Source of the DNA: UBA4312 sp002394635
Lineage (GTDB): Bacteria; Bacillota_I; Bacilli_A; Erysipelotrichales; Erysipelotrichaceae
Length of the DNA: 64,000 nucleotides
NCBI GenBank assembly: GCA_946539765.1
Contig: CAMNHO010000003.1
Location: forward strand, 110,809-174,808
Reading direction: 5' to 3'
Each line of letters opens with the position of its first letter. The stretch's first letter is position 1. Shown here piece after piece: positions 1-9,055 of the stretch. The notes under the pieces are model-generated. The model saw nothing but the letters and a program-made list of their open reading frames with translations, was not told where the DNA came from and did no database searches. The translations under genes and the position numbers were made by a program.

Positions 1-18
1 TGGATCAAATACAATATC

Positions 19-51
19 GATTGGAATAGGATATTCCAATCTTTCTTTTTT
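19..51 (+). terminator. Intrinsic terminator of an upstream gene outside the window
   Basis: A perfect 10-bp inverted repeat (GATTGGAATA / TATTCCAATC) with a 3-base loop is followed by a T-rich run. It must end a transcript entering from the left, so the ABC exporter downstream starts a new unit. Confidence 0.8.
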
Positions 52-137
52 GTAAGAAAAGCGTTGGTTTTGTAAGGAAGTTCGATGGTTGGCAAAAGAA
101 CCTTTGGGTAGAATAAAAACAGTTAGGAGGAAATAAT

Positions 138-905
138 ATGGAATTTCTAGATGTAAGAAATGTGAAAAAGATATATTCATCGCGGTTTTCCATGCAGAAA
201 GTACAAGCATTGACCAATGTCAGCTTTCAGGTAGAAAAAGGAGAATACGTAGCCATTATGGGAGAATCTGGCTCCGGAAAGACAACATTGCTGAATATTC
301 TGGCTACACTGGATAAACCGACCAGTGGATCAGTCTATCTGGAGGGAAAAAATTTAGCTGAAATCAAAGAAAAGGAGATTGCAGCGTTCCGAAGAGAACA
401 TCTCGGCTTTGTGTTCCAGGATTTTCATCTATTGGAAACGTTCAGCAACCAGGATAATATATTTCTCCCTTTGGTTTTATCTAAAAAGAATTATGAAGAG
501 ATGCAAGCCCGCTTACTGCCTATTGCCAAAGAACTGGACATTCTTTCGATATTGAAGAAATATCCTTATGAAATATCCGGAGGGCAAAAACAGAGAGTGG
601 CGGTAGCCAGAGCCCTTATCACTCAACCCGATCTTATCCTTGCCGATGAACCAACCGGGGCTCTGGATTCGCGGACGACCGAAGAACTATTATCGTTGTT
701 TGAGAAGGTCAATCAGAATCAGCAGACGATATTGATGGTGACCCACTCCATCAAAGCGGCCAGTTATGCAGGGCGAGTACTCTTTATTAAAGATGGACAG
801 ATCTATCATCAGATTTATCGAGGAAACAAAACAAAAGAACAGATGTATCAGACGATATCCGAGACATTGACGTTATTGGCAACAGGTGGTGGTGTCCGTG
901 AATAG
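138..905 (+). CDS. BceA-type ABC transporter ATP-binding protein
   Basis: ATPase subunit of a MacB/BceA-class ABC transporter, a family that mostly protects Gram-positive cells from cell-wall-active peptide antibiotics. The 255-aa protein has Walker A GESGSGKTT near residues 42-50, a Q-loop (FVFQDF), the signature ISGGQKQR near 147 and Walker B LILADEP near 168 followed by the D-loop ALDS. A strong AGGAGG lies just before the ATG at 138. The permease gene overlaps its end by 8 bases if it starts at 898, so the two are co-translated. The usual BceRS two-component partner is not in the window; it may lie upstream. Function is clear at family level; the exported or sensed compound is unknown. 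Confidence 0.93.
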   Translation: MEFLDVRNVKKIYSSRFSMQKVQALTNVSFQVEKGEYVAIMGESGSGKTTLLNILATLDKPTSGSVYLEGKNLAEIKEKEIAAFRREHLGFVFQDFHLLETFSNQDNIFLPLVLSKKNYEEMQARLLPIAKELDILSILKKYPYEISGGQKQRVAVARALITQPDLILADEPTGALDSRTTEELLSLFEKVNQNQQTILMVTHSIKAASYAGRVLFIKDGQIYHQIYRGNKTKEQMYQTISETLTLLATGGGVRE

Positions 906-2850
906 AGCCATTTATCTCAATTTGGCAAAGAACAATCTGCGTAAAAATGCCCGCATGGTATTTCCTTATATTGCTTCCAGTTCATTGACGACCATGATGT
1001 ATTATATGATCTTATCTTTGTCCAGCAATGAAAAGCTGTCCCAAGTATTGGGAGGAGGCAACATGCAGCTGATCTTGAAATTCGGGGTTGTCGTGATTAC
1101 GATCTTCGCGGTTATCTTTCTGTTTTATACCAATGGCTTCTTAATGAAACAGAGGAAGAAAGAATTAGGCTTATTCAATGTGCTGGGAATGGAAAAAGGG
1201 CATTTGACGAGGGTGATCTTTTATGAATCTGTCATGATGCTGACCATCAGCCTGCTGGCTGGACTGGGGTTTGGTATTCTATTGGATAAAGTATTATACC
1301 TGATCATCTTTAAGATGCTGAATATGGATATTATACTGGGATTTTATATTTCACCTGTATGTATCTTTCAGACAATTCTGACGATTGGCGTCATTTATGG
1401 TTTGATCTTTGTTCGTTCTGTATTCCAGATTGGCCGAACCAATCCAATAGAATGGATGAGAGAAGAAAGAGCAGGGCAAAAAGAGCCAAAAGCGTCCGTG
1501 CTGTTAACCATCCTTGGGTTTCTGTTTCTGGGTACGGGTTATTATCTGGCTATTACTGTAACAGATCCGCTGGAGGCGATAGCGTGGTTTTTTGTGGCCG
1601 TCGTCTGTGTCATATTCGGAACCTATTTATTGTTTACGACCGGAAGTATTTTTGTACTTAAGCTGTTAAAGAAAAAGAAATCGTTTTATTATCAAACCAG
1701 TCATTTTATTAACGTATCCAATATGATCTACCGGATGAAGCAGAATGCGGTCGGGTTAGCCAATATTTGTATCTTATCGACAATGGTTTTGGTGACCTGT
1801 GCTACGACAGTGAGCTTATGGGTAGGGATCTCGGAAGTTGTTGACCGGTTATATACCAAGGATGTCATGATGGATACGGTAAACGATACCGATATGGAGA
1901 CGTTACTAAAAGATAAAGAGATTCCGATGGAACAGATTGAGAATTTTCAGACGCTAAACTTTGCCGCGATAAAAAAAGAGGATCGTTTTCAGATGGGAAT
2001 GACAAAGGAAAGTACGGATGATCAAGTAGTGTTTGTTGTGGTGGTGCCTGTACAGGACTATAACCAAAATATGGGGACAAATCTGCAGGTGGAGGATGAT
2101 GAAATGGTCGTCCATTCGGATTATACGCTGTCGGATTCAATCCAACTGGCAGAAGATACATATACGATCAAAGAAACAGAAAAATCTGTGATGAAAGCTC
2201 TTCAAAATAAGATCGACAGCTATACATACCCGGGTTATATTTTTATCGTCAGTGATGCAACCTTCCATCATTTAGATCAGCTGCAGAAAGAAGCGTATGG
2301 TTCGCACGCATCCTTGATTACCCACACCCTGTCTTTTGACTATCCAAAGAATACAGAGGCGGAGCTGTACGACCAACGTATACAGGAAATCATGGAGAAA
2401 GATCCGGATGTGTTATATTCCTCTATGGATATAAAAACACTTGCTACCAAAGAGATCCGCTCTATGTTTGCGGGCCTTCTGTTTATTGGTATCTTCTTAA
2501 GCTTGTTGTTTTTGATGGCTGTTGTGTTGATTATGTATTATAAACAGATTACGGAAGGAAATGAAGACAAGAAACGATTTGAGATCTATAAGCAGGTCGG
2601 GTTGGAAAAGAAGGAGATCCAACATACGATCCGTACACAGGTATTGATGGTATTCTTTTTACCATTGGTGACGGCCGGCATGCATATTATCTTTGCGTTT
2701 CCGATGATCAAACGTCTTTTGTCACTCTTCAATATGACTAATACACTACTATTCATGGCAACAACGAGTATATGCTTCTTATTGTTCTCGGTTGTATATG
2801 TCCTGGTTTATGTGTTAAGTGCGAAGACATACTATGAAATTGTCGATTAA
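898..2850 (+). CDS. BceB-type ABC transporter permease (FtsX-like)
   Basis: Permease partner of the preceding ATPase. The roughly 650-aa protein shows about ten membrane segments with FtsX-like domains at both ends and one large extracytoplasmic domain of about 200 residues (roughly 330-530) before the last three segments. This is the architecture of BceB, where that domain senses the peptide antibiotic. I chose the GTG at 898 because AGGTGG sits 8 bases upstream; an in-frame GTG at 886 would add four residues. No terminator is evident before the rpmE promoter about 5 bases later. Confidence 0.88.
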   Translation: MNRAIYLNLAKNNLRKNARMVFPYIASSSLTTMMYYMILSLSSNEKLSQVLGGGNMQLILKFGVVVITIFAVIFLFYTNGFLMKQRKKELGLFNVLGMEKGHLTRVIFYESVMMLTISLLAGLGFGILLDKVLYLIIFKMLNMDIILGFYISPVCIFQTILTIGVIYGLIFVRSVFQIGRTNPIEWMREERAGQKEPKASVLLTILGFLFLGTGYYLAITVTDPLEAIAWFFVAVVCVIFGTYLLFTTGSIFVLKLLKKKKSFYYQTSHFINVSNMIYRMKQNAVGLANICILSTMVLVTCATTVSLWVGISEVVDRLYTKDVMMDTVNDTDMETLLKDKEIPMEQIENFQTLNFAAIKKEDRFQMGMTKESTDDQVVFVVVVPVQDYNQNMGTNLQVEDDEMVVHSDYTLSDSIQLAEDTYTIKETEKSVMKALQNKIDSYTYPGYIFIVSDATFHHLDQLQKEAYGSHASLITHTLSFDYPKNTEAELYDQRIQEIMEKDPDVLYSSMDIKTLATKEIRSMFAGLLFIGIFLSLLFLMAVVLIMYYKQITEGNEDKKRFEIYKQVGLEKKEIQHTIRTQVLMVFFLPLVTAGMHIIFAFPMIKRLLSLFNMTNTLLFMATTSICFLLFSVVYVLVYVLSAKTYYEIVD

Positions 2851-2854
2851 AGGC

Positions 2855-2883
2855 TTGAAAGTAAGGGAAATGACTGCTATAAT
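2855..2883 (+). promoter_or_regulatory. rpmE promoter
   Basis: TTGAAA, a 17-base spacer, then TATAAT with an extended -10 TGC immediately before it. This is close to the sigma-A consensus. The leader that follows contains a hairpin (CTTTAAACT / AGTTTAAGG, about 2899-2923) just upstream of the GGAAGGAGG ribosome-binding site. Confidence 0.85.
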
Positions 2884-2937
2884 CAAAACGCACTTACTTT
2901 AAACTCGAATGAAGTTTAAGGCGGAAGGAGGACAAAC

Positions 2938-3147
2938 ATGAAAAAAGGTATTCATCCGAACTACCATAAAGTTAAATGTGTTTGTACATCTTGTGGCGCT
3001 GAATTCGAAACAGGCAGCACGATCAAAGGCGATGTAATGCGTGTGGACACTTGTTCCAACTGTCATCCGTTCTTCACAGGTCGTCAGCGTTTCGCGGCAG
3101 CTCAGGGACGTATTGAGAAGTTTAACAAGAAATATGGTTTGAAATAG
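2938..3147 (+). CDS. rpmE: 50S ribosomal protein L31 (zinc-binding form)
   Basis: A 69-aa ribosomal protein L31. It keeps the cysteines of the zinc-containing (C+) form: CVCTSC near residues 14-19 and CSNC near 37-40. C+ L31 is the default paralogue, while zinc-starved cells use a C- version. The gene is monocistronic, with its own strong promoter and a terminator 14 bases after the stop. Confidence 0.97.
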   Translation: MKKGIHPNYHKVKCVCTSCGAEFETGSTIKGDVMRVDTCSNCHPFFTGRQRFAAAQGRIEKFNKKYGLK

Positions 3148-3160
3148 GAATTGTATAATA

Positions 3161-3188
3161 TCAGCATCTTCAGATGCTGATTTTTTTT
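3161..3188 (+). terminator. rpmE terminator
   Basis: TCAGCATC / GATGCTGA hairpin with a 4-base loop followed by eight T. Confidence 0.95.
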
Positions 3189-3219
3189 GTCGTAAAAAAA
3201 TATAAAAGTAATAGAAAAT

Positions 3220-4398
3220 ATGGATAAACCAATGAAGTGCCTGCGCTGTCATAATACAGATCCTACTTTCTTTTACAAGGATCATGGAAGCTGGTATTGT
3301 CGAAAGTGTATTTCCTTTTCACGTCTGGATGCAGGCTTACATTTACAAAAACATGTGTATCGATCTCGAAAAGTATCTGTACGCCCGAAAATGAAATTTG
3401 CGTATACAAAGGCACAGAAACAAATTGTTCAACAGATCCTGGATGGCCTTCGACAAAAGAAGGATCTGTTCGTATATGCGGCTACCGGTGCCGGAAAAAC
3501 AGAAATCACCTATGAAGCCATCTGTATGTATCTAGCGGAAGGAAAAAAGGTCGGCTTTGCGATCAGTCGAAGGCAGGTGGTCCTGGAAATTACGGAAAGA
3601 CTGCGTCAGGCATTCCCGTCCTTGTCGGTTGTTCCTGTAACCAAAGGATATACCGATGTTATCGATGGCGATATTATCGTCTGTACGATGCATCAGCTGT
3701 ATCGCTATCCGTCTACCTTTGATCTTCTGATCTATGATGAAGTGGATGCCTTTCCTTTTGCGGGCAATGAAGTTTTGAAACAAATCTCTTTGCAGTCATG
3801 TAAAGGACAGCGCCTATATTTAAGCGCAACGCCGGATGAAGAGAATTTTAAGGAAATCGAAAAAGGCTCGATGAAGATGGTCTGTCTGTTTGAAAGACCG
3901 CATCAACATCCTTTAATAGTGCCACAGGTAAGTAAGGGTTCCTGGATCGCGCAAATCGTATGGATCCTTTTCTATTGCAGGCAATGGGTCAAGGATAAGA
4001 AACAGATCCTTGTGTTTGTACCGCGTAAGAAGGATGCCGAAAGAATAGCTCATCTGCTGACTCTGCTGGTCAGGGTAAAGCCGATCCACTCCGATACACT
4101 GGATAAAGATGAAATCATGGAACAATTTCATCACAAGGAGCTGGATGTTCTGGTTTGTACCACCTTGTTGGAAAGAGGCATTACCGTACCAAGCGTACAG
4201 GTATTGGTTTACCATGCCGATCACAGTGTATTCACGACAGCCAGCTTGATCCAGATCTTCGGGAGAGTCGGACGAAGCTTTCAAGATCCGGAAGGAAGGG
4301 GAATCTGTTTATGTCAAACCGCCAGCGACTCGATACGTGGCTGCATTCGACAGCTGCAGTGGATGAACCGGTCTGCACGATCTGCGGCCAGCCGTTAG
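3220..4398 (+). CDS. comFA: ComFA-like DEAD-box DNA helicase/translocase
   Basis: Superfamily 2 ATPase of the competence family ComFA, which helps pull single-stranded DNA through the membrane during natural transformation. The 392-aa protein starts with a four-cysteine zinc finger (C7, C10, C27, C30), then Walker A ATGAGKT at 88-94, a DEVD Walker B, the SAT motif (LSATPD) and a helicase C domain with the arginine finger region (GRVGRS). It is somewhat shorter than Bacillus ComFA. No Shine-Dalgarno is visible before the ATG; the AT-rich upstream stretch offers several -10-like hexamers. comFC starts inside its 3' end. Confidence 0.9.
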   Translation: MDKPMKCLRCHNTDPTFFYKDHGSWYCRKCISFSRLDAGLHLQKHVYRSRKVSVRPKMKFAYTKAQKQIVQQILDGLRQKKDLFVYAATGAGKTEITYEAICMYLAEGKKVGFAISRRQVVLEITERLRQAFPSLSVVPVTKGYTDVIDGDIIVCTMHQLYRYPSTFDLLIYDEVDAFPFAGNEVLKQISLQSCKGQRLYLSATPDEENFKEIEKGSMKMVCLFERPHQHPLIVPQVSKGSWIAQIVWILFYCRQWVKDKKQILVFVPRKKDAERIAHLLTLLVRVKPIHSDTLDKDEIMEQFHHKELDVLVCTTLLERGITVPSVQVLVYHADHSVFTTASLIQIFGRVGRSFQDPEGRGICLCQTASDSIRGCIRQLQWMNRSARSAASR

Positions 4399-4991
4399 AC
4401 TGGATTACCGACTTATTTGAAGCGGATATTCTATGTAGAGAGTGTCGGGAACAGTTTCTTGTTCATAAAAAGATATATCAAATACAGGGAATCTGCTGGT
4501 GTGTGCTCTATGAATACAACGAATGGCTGGAACGCTTGTTATTTCAGTACAAGGAACAAAAAGATATTGCCCTGGCACCTGTCTTTTTGTATCCGTATCG
4601 AAAGAAAATAAGAAAGGCCTTTCGCAATTATGATGTCTGTGTGGTATGCAGTTCTGAACAAAAGCGTCTAGAGAGAGGATTTGAACCTGTCATTGAGATA
4701 TTGAAGCCCCAAAATGTGTATTCTCCGCTATATAAGACAAGGGACAGAAAACAAAGTTCGGCAAAAAAAAGCGAAAGAAATGAAATTTATAGTGTTATTC
4801 AAAGAAAAATGGTGTATCCTTTTATTCATCAATCCATTGTATTAGCTGATGACGTTTGTACGACCGGAGCAACACTGATGGCATCTTGTCGGTTGTTGCA
4901 GCCCAAAAAAGTATTTGTGCTGGCAGCGCATCCACTTTGGATTGAAGAACATAAAGGGAACGTAGTGACAAACCAAAGATGGATTTGGTAG
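4311..4991 (+). CDS. comFC: ComFC-like phosphoribosyltransferase-fold protein
   Basis: ComF family protein needed with ComFA for DNA uptake in transformable Gram-positives. The 226-aa product has a zinc finger (C22, C25, C42, C45) and a C-terminal PRTase fold with the PRPP-loop motif ADDVCTTGATL. The start at 4311 follows a GGAAGGAAGGGG ribosome-binding site and puts the zinc finger at the N-terminus as in the family; an earlier in-frame start at 4155 would only add residues read from comFA in another frame. It therefore overlaps comFA by 88 bases. Confidence 0.88.
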   Translation: MSNRQRLDTWLHSTAAVDEPVCTICGQPLDWITDLFEADILCRECREQFLVHKKIYQIQGICWCVLYEYNEWLERLLFQYKEQKDIALAPVFLYPYRKKIRKAFRNYDVCVVCSSEQKRLERGFEPVIEILKPQNVYSPLYKTRDRKQSSAKKSERNEIYSVIQRKMVYPFIHQSIVLADDVCTTGATLMASCRLLQPKKVFVLAAHPLWIEEHKGNVVTNQRWIW

Positions 4992-5015
4992 AATACATGG
5001 TAAAGGGGACACATC

Positions 5016-6245
5016 ATGAGAAGGACAAAAGACGAGCTGTCGGAATTGATTGATGAGATAGAAAACGATGATACTCTTCATCGGAAGATGGCAGCTTTTA
5101 AAGCGAAAAAAGATCGGAAATCGCGTCTGGAAAAGAATAAAAAGAAGGCGGAAGCCGTAGTTATAGAAACACCGACAGAACCGGTTAAAAAACCAATCGT
5201 TCTGCAAAGAGAAGATACACAAAGTGAATTAGGAAAAACCAAGGTGATGGGAGCCACTGTTGTGCCGGCGGAAGAAAGCGCAGGAAAGACGGCGGTTTTT
5301 GATCCGGGAGAAATTGAAGAAAAGAAGACAACACAGAATCAGACAGTCGTTTTGGATGATCAGGAAATACAGACATTATTGGAAGAGGATGAAGATACAC
5401 CGGTGATCCAAAGAAAGATCATTCATAAGAAAAAGGCGTCGACAAACAAACAAGCTTCCGGATCGTTCCAAAAAGTTCTTGTAGCGGCTCTCAGTGTTGT
5501 GCTGTTGGTTGCGTTGATGGGCGGATTGTTCTATCTGATTAACAATGGCACTTTATTCGGTGAACGAACAGAGGAAGTAGAAACCCAGGAGTATAAGGAA
5601 TTATTGGAATGGGCAGAATCATACAATACGTTAAGTGAAAGCGAAAAGGACCGGATCATCGAGTTTGAGAGTGTATATAACCATCTGTCCAAAACGCAGA
5701 AGGAAACGATCGATGATACCTTGATGGAGCGTACCGGAAAGACGTTTAACCAGCTTTTGGCACAGGCGAAATCCTCCAAGAAAAAGAATTCCAAGAACAA
5801 CAATGTGAAATCCGCAGAAGAAAAAGCGAAAATCAAAGATCAGATTTCTTCTTTGCAGCAACAGCTGGCTGCGGCGCAGAAAACGTATGACGATGCGAGT
5901 GCTCAGATAGCGGATCTGCAAACACAGATCGATTCTTTAAATGAAGACCTGGCAAAATATGACATGACACAGCTGCAGGCGGATGTAGATGCTGCGACTG
6001 CCGCATACAATGCTCTAGGAAGCGATAATGAGTATGGTTCTTTGGAGGCGTATCCGGATTATATTGCGGCGATGGATGCATACAATCAGCAGTATCAAGC
6101 AATGACGGCAGTACAAAGCCAGATTGATTCTCTGACTCTTCAGCAGCAGCAGTACCAGACGAATATGGAGACAGCCGCGCAATCCATCAATGATTATACA
6201 AACCAAATAAGCAATCTGCAAAATGAGCTAAATCAGTATTCTTAG
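5016..6245 (+). CDS. Unknown single-pass membrane protein with extracellular coiled coil
   Basis: Not recognised. The 409-aa protein has a charged, Lys/Glu-rich cytoplasmic region (about 1-145), one membrane segment (about 150-175, preceded by KKKAS-type positive residues) and an outside part with a helical stretch, a Lys/Asn linker and a Gln/Ala-rich coiled coil (about 265-409). Three short T-x-V-type motifs (KVMGATVV, KTAVFD, QTVVLD) lie in the cytoplasmic part. It follows comFC by 24 bases with a good start context, so it may share that transcript, and it ends at its own terminator. A cell-envelope role is only a guess from topology. Confidence 0.8.
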   Translation: MRRTKDELSELIDEIENDDTLHRKMAAFKAKKDRKSRLEKNKKKAEAVVIETPTEPVKKPIVLQREDTQSELGKTKVMGATVVPAEESAGKTAVFDPGEIEEKKTTQNQTVVLDDQEIQTLLEEDEDTPVIQRKIIHKKKASTNKQASGSFQKVLVAALSVVLLVALMGGLFYLINNGTLFGERTEEVETQEYKELLEWAESYNTLSESEKDRIIEFESVYNHLSKTQKETIDDTLMERTGKTFNQLLAQAKSSKKKNSKNNNVKSAEEKAKIKDQISSLQQQLAAAQKTYDDASAQIADLQTQIDSLNEDLAKYDMTQLQADVDAATAAYNALGSDNEYGSLEAYPDYIAAMDAYNQQYQAMTAVQSQIDSLTLQQQQYQTNMETAAQSINDYTNQISNLQNELNQYS

Positions 6246-6274
6246 GTCATAGTGATGGCTATGACCTCTTTTCT
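6245..6274 (+). terminator. Terminator after the coiled-coil membrane protein
   Basis: GGTCATAG / CTATGACC hairpin with a 6-base loop, then TCTTTTCTT. Confidence 0.9.
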
Positions 6275-6369
6275 TGTGTGGACAAGGAAAGAAGAGGATT
6301 TTTGTAAATTTTGGTATGAATGGATATAAAATTTTGTTAGAATATGTAATACGAGAGATAGGTGATGAA

Positions 6370-7722
6370 ATGCGTAACGCGATTATCTTAGCTGCCGGAA
6401 AAGGCACCAGGATGAAATCTTCTCAAAGTAAGGTCATGCATACGATCATCGATCGTCCGATGTTGGCATATATTATTGATGCCTTAAAAGCGGTGGACGT
6501 TCAGCGGATCGTTGTTGTGGTTGGCTATCAAGCTGAAAGCATTCAGTCGGTATTTACCGATGTGGAATACGCTTTACAGCAGCCGCAGCTGGGAACCGGC
6601 CATGCGGTCATGCAGTGCACACAACTGAAGGATGCACCAGGAGATACATTAGTGATCAACGGGGATGGCCCGTGTATACAGCCGGAAACATTAGAGGCCT
6701 TATTTCAAGCAAATCAGTCAGCTTCTCTGACATTGTTGACCGCCAAGCTGGAGGATGGAAAATCCTATGGGCGGATCGTTCGTGATGAAAACGGCAATGT
6801 CACGGCTATTGTAGAAGCGAAGGACTGTACGCCGGAACAAAGAGAGATCAACGAAATCAATGCAGGCATGTATTGTTTTAACAATAAAGATTTATTTGAT
6901 AATCTGGATAAACTACAGACAAATAATGCACAGAATGAATATTATTTAACAGATATGGTTTCTATTCTTGCCGGACAAGGAAAACGAGTCAATGGCATGG
7001 TGATTGAAAACAGGGATGAAGTAATGGGTATCAACGATTGTCTGGAACTTCATACCGCATATGAGTGGATGAAAAAGAAGATCAATACACACTGGATGAA
7101 AGAAGGAGTACAGATTGTGGATCCGAATCGTACGGTTATCGGAAAAGATGTTACGATCGGACACGATGTCATCATTCATCCAAACGTAGAGCTCCTGTCA
7201 AAAACAAGGATTGGAAATCATGTGGAAATATTGCCGGGATCTTATATAAAAGATTCTGTTATTGAAGATGATGTTCGAATTGAGTCTAGTGAGATTACCG
7301 ATGCCCATGTGGGATCAGGCACAACGGTCGGCCCCATGGCGCATTTGCGAAATCATACAAATGTCGGATGCAATTGTCGCATAGGGAACTTCGTGGAATT
7401 CAAGAATACGAATTTTGGTGACGGTTCCAAGTGTGCACATTTAACATATATCGGAGATTGTGACGTAGGTAAAAATGTCAATATTGGATGTGGTGTGGTT
7501 ACTGTCAATTATGATGGGAAAGAAAAGCACCGTACAGTAATCAAAGACGGGGCCTTTATCGGGTCAAATGTCAATTTGATTGCTCCGGTAACCATAGGAG
7601 CCAATGCGTTACTGGCTGCTGGAAGCACAATTACCGACGATGTGGAGGATGGCGATATGGGTATCGCGCGATCGCATCAGAGTATAAAGCACGGTTTTGG
7701 TGATTTATACAAAAATAAATAG
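6370..7722 (+). CDS. glmU: Bifunctional UDP-GlcNAc pyrophosphorylase / GlcN-1-P acetyltransferase
   Basis: Makes UDP-GlcNAc, the precursor of peptidoglycan and teichoic acid linkage units: it acetylates glucosamine-1-phosphate and couples it to UTP. N-terminal nucleotidyltransferase loop LAAGKGTRMK is at the start and a left-handed beta-helix follows from about residue 250, with the acetyltransferase signature KCAHLTYIGD. The length (450 aa) is normal. The ATG at 6370 follows AGGTGAT; a longer frame from 6274 would add a non-homologous 32 residues. It sits 21 bases ahead of prs, the usual glmU-prs pairing in Firmicutes. Confidence 0.97.
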   Translation: MRNAIILAAGKGTRMKSSQSKVMHTIIDRPMLAYIIDALKAVDVQRIVVVVGYQAESIQSVFTDVEYALQQPQLGTGHAVMQCTQLKDAPGDTLVINGDGPCIQPETLEALFQANQSASLTLLTAKLEDGKSYGRIVRDENGNVTAIVEAKDCTPEQREINEINAGMYCFNNKDLFDNLDKLQTNNAQNEYYLTDMVSILAGQGKRVNGMVIENRDEVMGINDCLELHTAYEWMKKKINTHWMKEGVQIVDPNRTVIGKDVTIGHDVIIHPNVELLSKTRIGNHVEILPGSYIKDSVIEDDVRIESSEITDAHVGSGTTVGPMAHLRNHTNVGCNCRIGNFVEFKNTNFGDGSKCAHLTYIGDCDVGKNVNIGCGVVTVNYDGKEKHRTVIKDGAFIGSNVNLIAPVTIGANALLAAGSTITDDVEDGDMGIARSHQSIKHGFGDLYKNK

Positions 7723-7743
7723 AGAGGAAGCCGAGAGAACATT

Positions 7744-8709
7744 ATGGAAAAAACAACAATTTTTGCGCTATCTGCCAGTAGAGGATTAGCAGAAGAAATT
7801 TGTCAGGAGTTAGATTTACCATTAGGAAATATCAGTGTTAATCATTTTGCGGACAAGGAAATCCTGGTTACGCCAATGGAAGCGGTTCGAGGAAAACATG
7901 TATATCTGGTACAAAGCACCAACAACCCTGTTAATGACAATTTAATGGAGTTGATGATTGCGATCGACTCTTTAAAAAGAGCCAGTGCTAAGAGCATTAC
8001 CGCCATCATCCCTTATTTCGGATATGCCCGGCAAGACCGAAAAGCAGCGCCACGGCAGCCGATTACCGCAAAGCTGGTGGCATCATTGATTGAAAGAGCC
8101 GGAGCAGATCGAGTTGTAACCATTGATTTACATGCAGCGCAGATCCAGGGGTTCTTTGATATTCCTGTGGATGATATTGCAGCAAATAACTTAATAGGGA
8201 CTTATTTTAAACATTCGATTAAAGGTAAAGATACACAATACGTTGTTGTTTCTCCAGATCATGGTGGAGCTGTACGTGCGCGTAAATTAGCAGAATATCT
8301 GCATGCGCCAATGGCGATCATCGATAAGCGTCGTCCGAAGCCAAACGTGGCCGTAGCGATGAACTTAATTGGTGATGTTGCCGGAAAAGAAGCCATTATT
8401 ATCGATGATATGGTCGATACCGGGGGAACGATTTCTTCTGGTGTACAAATGTTAAAAGATCATGGGGCTACGGCTGTTAATGTAGCTTGTTCACATGCCA
8501 TTTTGTCCGGACCGGCCATTGAAAGATTGAGAAATTGTGGATTGAAAGAATTCGTTTGTACAAACACGATCGATCAGTCCAGTCATCTGGATGAATTCCC
8601 GGAAATGAAGATCATTTCCGTAGCACCGTTGATGGCGCGTCTGATCCGTGCTGTAGAGTATAAGACTTCTTTGTCGGCAGCGTTAAAGTCAGCTTATGGA
8701 GCCGACTAA
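7744..8709 (+). CDS. prs: Ribose-phosphate pyrophosphokinase
   Basis: Converts ribose-5-phosphate and ATP to PRPP for purine, pyrimidine, NAD, His and Trp synthesis. The 321-aa protein has the catalytic-flap region with DLHAAQIQGFF, and the PRPP-binding loop DDMVDTGGT. Its stop overlaps the next gene by 14 bases, so translation is probably coupled. Confidence 0.97.
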   Translation: MEKTTIFALSASRGLAEEICQELDLPLGNISVNHFADKEILVTPMEAVRGKHVYLVQSTNNPVNDNLMELMIAIDSLKRASAKSITAIIPYFGYARQDRKAAPRQPITAKLVASLIERAGADRVVTIDLHAAQIQGFFDIPVDDIAANNLIGTYFKHSIKGKDTQYVVVSPDHGGAVRARKLAEYLHAPMAIIDKRRPKPNVAVAMNLIGDVAGKEAIIIDDMVDTGGTISSGVQMLKDHGATAVNVACSHAILSGPAIERLRNCGLKEFVCTNTIDQSSHLDEFPEMKIISVAPLMARLIRAVEYKTSLSAALKSAYGAD

Positions 8710-9055
8710 AGTACTCTTTATCGGTTATCCGAAATGTTCAACCTGTCGTAAGTGTTATAAGGCACTGCAGGACCTGGGCATTGATGCCGACTACAGGAAT
8801 ATAAAAGAAGAAAATCCAACAGCGGATGAAATCCGTCATTGGATCTCTCAGGGTGTGGATATTAACCAGCTGTTTAATACTAGTGGACAATTATATCGCG
8901 CCAATAACGTAAAGGAGAAAAGAAAGACATACACTGAAGACCAGCTGATCGAGCTGCTGGCCAGCGATGGAATGTATGTGAAGCGTCCGATTGTGATAGG
9001 AAAGAACCGGATTATTATCGGGAATAAACCGGATGCATATACTTCTTTAAAATAA
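8696..9055 (+). CDS. ArsC/Spx-family thioredoxin-fold protein
   Basis: A 119-aa member of the arsenate reductase/Spx family. The N-terminal YPKCSTCRKC carries a CxxC redox pair, like the YusI/Spx-related proteins, and not the single CX5R of classical arsenate reductase. Members either reduce substrates with thiols or bind RNA polymerase; which applies here is not visible. It is the last gene of glmU-prs and converges on tatD with a 9-base overlap. Confidence 0.85.
   Translation: MEPTKVLFIGYPKCSTCRKCYKALQDLGIDADYRNIKEENPTADEIRHWISQGVDINQLFNTSGQLYRANNVKEKRKTYTEDQLIELLASDGMYVKRPIVIGKNRIIIGNKPDAYTSLK

Noticed and set aside
1359..1661. 100-codon frame overlapping the ABC permease
   Set aside because: Shadow frame inside a well-supported membrane protein; no start signals.
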